Part shown: positions 59,029 to 64,000 of the stretch, in pieces | How the letters are laid out: every line of letters starts with the position of its first letter | Numbering within the stretch: the stretch's first letter is position 1 | From: Microcystis elabens FACHB-917 | GTDB taxonomy: Bacteria > Cyanobacteriota > Cyanobacteriia > PCC-6307 > Cyanobiaceae | Length of the DNA: 64,000 bases | NCBI RefSeq assembly: GCF_014698445.1 | Contig: NZ_JACJSZ010000008.1 | Location: 1 to 64,000, forward strand | Direction of reading: 5' to 3' | Translations under genes and position numbers: made by a program | The notes under the pieces: generated by a model | Databases searched by the model: none | Seen by the model: the letters and a program-made list of their open reading frames with translations, nothing else | Told to the model about the DNA's origin: nothing

Positions 59029-59993
59029 ACCGCCTCCTGACGGGCGGTGGTGCCGGTGGGCGCGATGAAGTAGCGCGCTTCGATCAGGGTGTGCAGGCGA
59101 TTGAGATCGGACTGGAAGTGGTCGATGGCTTCATGGAGTCCGGTGGCCACCAGTTCGTCAATCCTGGTGAAACTCCAGTGGGCCAGGGTGAGGCCGATCA
59201 GGCACTCGAGATCGTCGGCGGGACGGGGAACGGAACTGCCGCGGATGATGCGGAGGGTTTCGCTGATCCGCTCCAGGCAATAGCGCACCGAGCGAGGGAA
59301 GATCGGATCGAGCAGCAGGAATGCCGCCACGGCCTTGGGTTCGATGGCCTGCTGGCTGGACTGCCGGAACATCTGGTAGGCCCCGGCCGAGCGCAGCAGG
59401 GAGATCCACTGCAGCTCGTCCAGCACCCCGCCGACCTCCTCAGGCGACGGCAGCAGCAGGAAGTATTTGACGTCGAGGATCCGGGTGGTCTTGTCGGCCC
59501 GCTCCAGCAGCCGCCCCAGTCGGCTGAACTGCCAGGAGAGGTCGCGGCTGAGGGTGGCGTCAGTGATGCCATAGAAGAGCTGACAGGCGCGGCGGATCTC
59601 CCGCAGCTGCTCCTGGGGCGGCTGCTGCCAGAAGCTCTCCTCCTGCAGCGTCCAGTAGATGTCGTTGATCTGCTCCCACATCTCCGTGGTCATGACCTCA
59701 CGGATCTGGCGCGCGTTCTCCCGGGCGTTGGCGATGCAGTTGAGAACACTGCTGGGGTTCTCCGACTCCCGGACCAGGAAGTGGATCACGGCGGCGGGGG
59801 TGACCACGGGGTAGAGCTCATCGAAGAGCTTGCGGTCGCCGCTGGCGTCGATCAGCGGCAGCCAGGGTTCGGCGCTGCCGGGGGGACAGTCGAGGGCCAT
59901 GGCCTCGCTCACCTCCACGAAGCGGGAGATGTTCTCGGCCCGCTCGACGTTGCGGTTGATCCAGTAGAGGGAGTCGGCGACGCGGCTCAGCAT
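59013..59993 (-). CDS. Alpha-E domain-containing protein
   Basis: This is a 326-residue, mostly helical protein starting MLSRVADSLYWINRNVERAE, the typical opening of the alpha-E family. LLERADKTTRILDVKYFLLL and FPRSVRYCLERISETL are further conserved segments. The function is unknown; it accompanies the ATP-grasp and transglutaminase proteins in many genomes and is assumed to belong to the same complex or pathway. It overlaps the ATP-grasp gene by 7 bases. Confidence 0.92.
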   Translation of the reverse strand: MLSRVADSLYWINRNVERAENISRFVEVSEAMALDCPPGSAEPWLPLIDASGDRKLFDELYPVVTPAAVIHFLVRESENPSSVLNCIANARENARQIREVMTTEMWEQINDIYWTLQEESFWQQPPQEQLREIRRACQLFYGITDATLSRDLSWQFSRLGRLLERADKTTRILDVKYFLLLPSPEEVGGVLDELQWISLLRSAGAYQMFRQSSQQAIEPKAVAAFLLLDPIFPRSVRYCLERISETLRIIRGSSVPRPADDLECLIGLTLAHWSFTRIDELVATGLHEAIDHFQSDLNRLHTLIEARYFIAPTGTTARQEAVCEPA

Positions 59994-61426
59994 GGGGCTT
60001 CATCCACGATCCAGGTGTCCTTGCAGCCGCCGCCCTGGGAGGAATTGACAACCAGGGATCCGCGCCGCAGCGCCACCCGGGTGAGACCGCCGGGGCTCAC
60101 CCAGGCCTCCTTGCCGCGCAGCACATAGGGCCGCAGATCCACGTGGCAGGGGTAGAGCTCGCCCTCACTGAGGGAGGGGACCGTGGAGAGCTCCAGGGTC
60201 GGCTGGGCGATGTAGTTGCGGGGGTTGGCCTGGATCTTGACGGCGAACTCCGCGATCTCCGCCTGGGTGGCATGGGGGCCGATCAGCATCCCGTAGCCAC
60301 CGGCCTCGGCCACTGCCTTCACCACCAGCTCGCCGAGGTGGGCCAGCACGTAGGCCTGGTCGTCGGGGCGTGAACAGAGGTAGGTGGGGACGTTCTCGAT
60401 GATCGGCTCCTCACCCAGGTAATAGCGGATCATGTCGCCGACGTAGGCGTAGATCAGCTTGTCATCGGCCACGCCGGTGCCGGGTGCATTGGCGATCGCC
60501 ACCCGGTCGGCGGCATAGGCCCCCATCAGCCCCCTCACGCCCAGCAGGGAATCGCTGCGGAACACGGCAGGGTCGAGGAAGTCGTCGTCGATGCGGCGGT
60601 AGATCACATCGACCGCCTCCAGGCCGGCGGTGCTGCGCATCCAGACCCGATCGCCCTCGCAGACCAGATCGCGCCCCTCCACCAGCTGGATGCCCATCTG
60701 CTGGGCGAGGTAGCTGTGCTCGAAGTAGGCGCTGTTGAACACGCCGGGGGTGAGCAGCACCACCTTGGGGGTATCGGTCCAGGGGGCCAGCTCCCGCAGG
60801 GTCTGCAGGAGGTGGGAGGGGTAGTCGTCGATGGGCTGCACGGTGCGGCCGGCGAACAGGCTCGGGAACATGCGCTTCATCACGCGCCGGTTCTCGAGGA
60901 AGTAGGCCACCCCCGAGGGACAGCGCAGGTTGTCCTCCAGGACCCGCCAGGTGCCGTCGCCGTCGCGCACCAGATCGAGGCCGGAGATGTGGCACCAGCG
61001 GCCGAGGGGAGGGCGGAACCCCTGCATCTGGGGCCGCCAGCCCTGGGAGCTCTCGACGTCGGCCCTGGGAACCACCCCGTCGGCGAGGATCTTCTGGTCG
61101 CCGTAGACGTCGGCCAGGAAGCGGTCGATCGCCTCCAGACGCTGGAACAGGCCCCGCTCCAGCCGCTCCCAGTCCCGGGCACTGATCAGACGGGGGAGGG
61201 GATCGAAGGGGAGGATCCGCTCCACGCCCTTGCTGTCGGAATCGTTGAGCCGGAAGGTAGCGCCGAGCCGCTTCAGCAGCATGCCGGCGGCCGCGTGGTT
61301 GCGGTTCAGCTGGTCGAGGCCCATCTGGCCCAGGGAGGACAGCAGGGGCGTCAGGGTCGCCCGGGGCTGGTCGGTGGAGCTGAAGTACTCGTCGTACCCA
61401 TGGTTCGGCTTGTACTGACTGAACAT
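59987..61426 (-). CDS. Circularly permuted ATP-grasp type 2 protein
   Basis: This is a 479-residue protein. YDEYFSSTDQPR near the start, then ISGLDLVRDGDGTWRVLEDN and RCPSGVAYFLENRRVMKRMF form the permuted ATP-grasp core, and VVLLTPGVFNSAYFEHSYLA and VIYRRIDDDFLDP follow. ATP-grasp enzymes ligate carboxylates to amines; the substrate is not known, but peptide ligation has been predicted for this cluster. It is the first gene of the minus-strand run; its promoter would lie in the 200-bp gap up to 61640. Confidence 0.93.
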   Translation of the reverse strand: MFSQYKPNHGYDEYFSSTDQPRATLTPLLSSLGQMGLDQLNRNHAAAGMLLKRLGATFRLNDSDSKGVERILPFDPLPRLISARDWERLERGLFQRLEAIDRFLADVYGDQKILADGVVPRADVESSQGWRPQMQGFRPPLGRWCHISGLDLVRDGDGTWRVLEDNLRCPSGVAYFLENRRVMKRMFPSLFAGRTVQPIDDYPSHLLQTLRELAPWTDTPKVVLLTPGVFNSAYFEHSYLAQQMGIQLVEGRDLVCEGDRVWMRSTAGLEAVDVIYRRIDDDFLDPAVFRSDSLLGVRGLMGAYAADRVAIANAPGTGVADDKLIYAYVGDMIRYYLGEEPIIENVPTYLCSRPDDQAYVLAHLGELVVKAVAEAGGYGMLIGPHATQAEIAEFAVKIQANPRNYIAQPTLELSTVPSLSEGELYPCHVDLRPYVLRGKEAWVSPGGLTRVALRRGSLVVNSSQGGGCKDTWIVDEAPC

Positions 61427-61653
61427 GCCACACCCGTTCGCGCGGTTGGATCCTGCAGTGCCGCCGGGGTGCCCCCCCGTTGCCGTTGCTACGAAACACG
61501 GGGTGCCTTGCCGGCCCCTCGTCGGCGCCGGCGCAGGCGGACGCCGACCAGCGCGTCACTTCTAGCGCGCCATACGAATAGCGTTTTCATAAGCATCCAC
61601 CGCTGCGGCCTGCGCCGGGTCCGTGGATGAACACATCTGCAGGGAGGAGGGTC

Positions 61654-62084
61654 ATGCTGACCGGCCAGAGCGGACTCCAGACCTCCACGGCTGGGCGTGT
61701 CACCGGCTCCCTGCTACAGGACCGGGCGAGGCCGGGAACCCGTCGGGAGAAGCGCGCCTACGCCCGCCAGTCCATCGAGAGTTGCCGCACCATCGCCGTC
61801 CGGCGCCTCGACGGCGAGGGTGAGCCCTGCGGACGCTGGTTCCTCGCCGACATCGCCGACGTGGCCGAGGCCGGGAAGTGCGCTCCCATCCCGGCTTCGG
61901 CCAGCTGCGCTGGTTCACCCGGGCCCACTTCGCCCTCAGCTTCAGCGTGGCCTTCGCCACCCCCCTGGCGGAGGTGCCGGTGCTCTCGGTGGAGCGGCGC
62001 GGCACGCGCCGGGATCCCAACCAGGAGGACTGGGCGCTCGAGGAGGAGCGGCAGCGGGCAGGCAGCCGACCCGATGCGCCCTGA
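61654..62084 (+). pseudogene. PilZ-like protein remnant with frame break
   Basis: ATG 61654 follows a strong AGGGAGGAGG ribosome binding site. The frame begins like a PilZ-type protein (KRAYARQSIESCRTIAVRR, then DIADVAEAG). At about 61878 it leaves this product; a second frame continues with HPGFGQLRWFTRAHFALS and VAFATPLAEVPVLSVERRG, the expected C-terminal half, ending at 62084. Several residues of the middle strands seem lost, so a deletion caused the shift. PilZ domains bind cyclic di-GMP, but the family call is tentative, and the key RxxxR and D/NxSxxG motifs are weak. Confidence 0.45.
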
Positions 62085-62105
62085 CCGGCTCGGCGCCCAG
62101 AGCCG

Positions 62106-63830
<1,725 letters not shown>

Positions 63831-63837
63831 GGGGGTG

Positions 63838-64000
63838 TCAGTCGAGAGGGCCGTTCACCAGTCCGTTGAAGCCGAAGACGCGGCGGTCGCCGACGTAGGG
63901 CACCAGATCCACGTCCCGCTGGTCGCCGGGCTCGAAGCGGATGGCGGTGCCGGCGGGGATGTCGAGCCGCAGGCCGCGGGCCGCCTCGCGGTCGAATTCC
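63838..64000 (-). CDS. ureB: Urease subunit beta, C-terminal part
   Basis: This partial gene runs off the right edge. The 53 visible C-terminal residues read [20 protein letters not shown] and end [11 protein letters not shown], the conserved end of the urease beta subunit. The rest, and presumably ureA, lie beyond the window. Confidence 0.95.
   Translation of the reverse strand, partial: EFDREAARGLRLDIPAGTAIRFEPGDQRDVDLVPYVGDRRVFGFNGLVNGPLD

Overview
The window reads as a high-GC picocyanobacterial chromosome (Synechococcus/Cyanobium type). The evidence is psbK next to tgt, a Hik2/CSK-like histidine kinase, cyanobacterial families of unknown function (DUF3155, DUF4079, DUF1997, DUF4278), a cyanobacterial-type ispH, a nitrate-reductase-associated protein, urease genes, and HIP1-like GCGATCGC octamers.

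Region 1 (1-22.1 kb) is a defence island. It opens with the last codons of an IS1182-like transposase and a perfect hairpin, then carries a tightly packed plus-strand BREX operon: brxE-like, brxA, brxB, brxC, pglX, an AlbA/HATPase protein, an AAA ATPase, a two-gene AT-richer cassette (an unrecognised 142-aa protein plus a degenerate ImmA/IrrE-like protein), pglZ, a second AlbA/HATPase gene with a frameshift, and brxL. Most junctions are ATGA or TGATG overlaps. A 50-bp block with three copies of a 9-mer lies just upstream of brxL and looks like an operator. The gene set mixes type 1 BREX (brxL) with brxE, which is described from type 6. pglX has an AT-rich central segment between GC-rich ends, so it looks mosaic. 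The most novel material is the cassette at 13.8-15.6 kb.

Region 2 (22.2-42.4 kb) is ordinary core genome: a CNNM/CorC-type membrane protein, a Gfo/Idh/MocA oxidoreductase, a phosphorylase-kinase-like GH15 protein, a WecG-type glycosyltransferase, psbK, tgt, cobS, a sensor kinase, DUF3155, an esterase, purH, DUF4079, DUF1997, ispH, an ammonium transporter with a clear terminator, DUF4278, sfsA and murJ.

Region 3 (42.4-53.3 kb) mixes decay with molybdenum genes. It has a broken IS1182-like transposase, a frameshifted glyoxalase gene, a YdeP/FdhF-type molybdopterin oxidoreductase, a heavily frameshifted GH63-like glycosidase pseudogene, an operon of a nitrate-reductase-associated protein, mobA and moaA, a cupin-like protein, and a PAS-GGDEF-EAL gene that has lost most of its catalytic parts.

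Region 4 (53.4-64 kb) is a minus-strand run: circularly permuted ATP-grasp, alpha-E protein, transglutaminase, glycogen phosphorylase and DUF2126, followed by a PilZ-like remnant and ureC plus the end of ureB. I saw no tRNA, rRNA or CRISPR array. All functional calls come from reading motifs and translated sequence without database searches.
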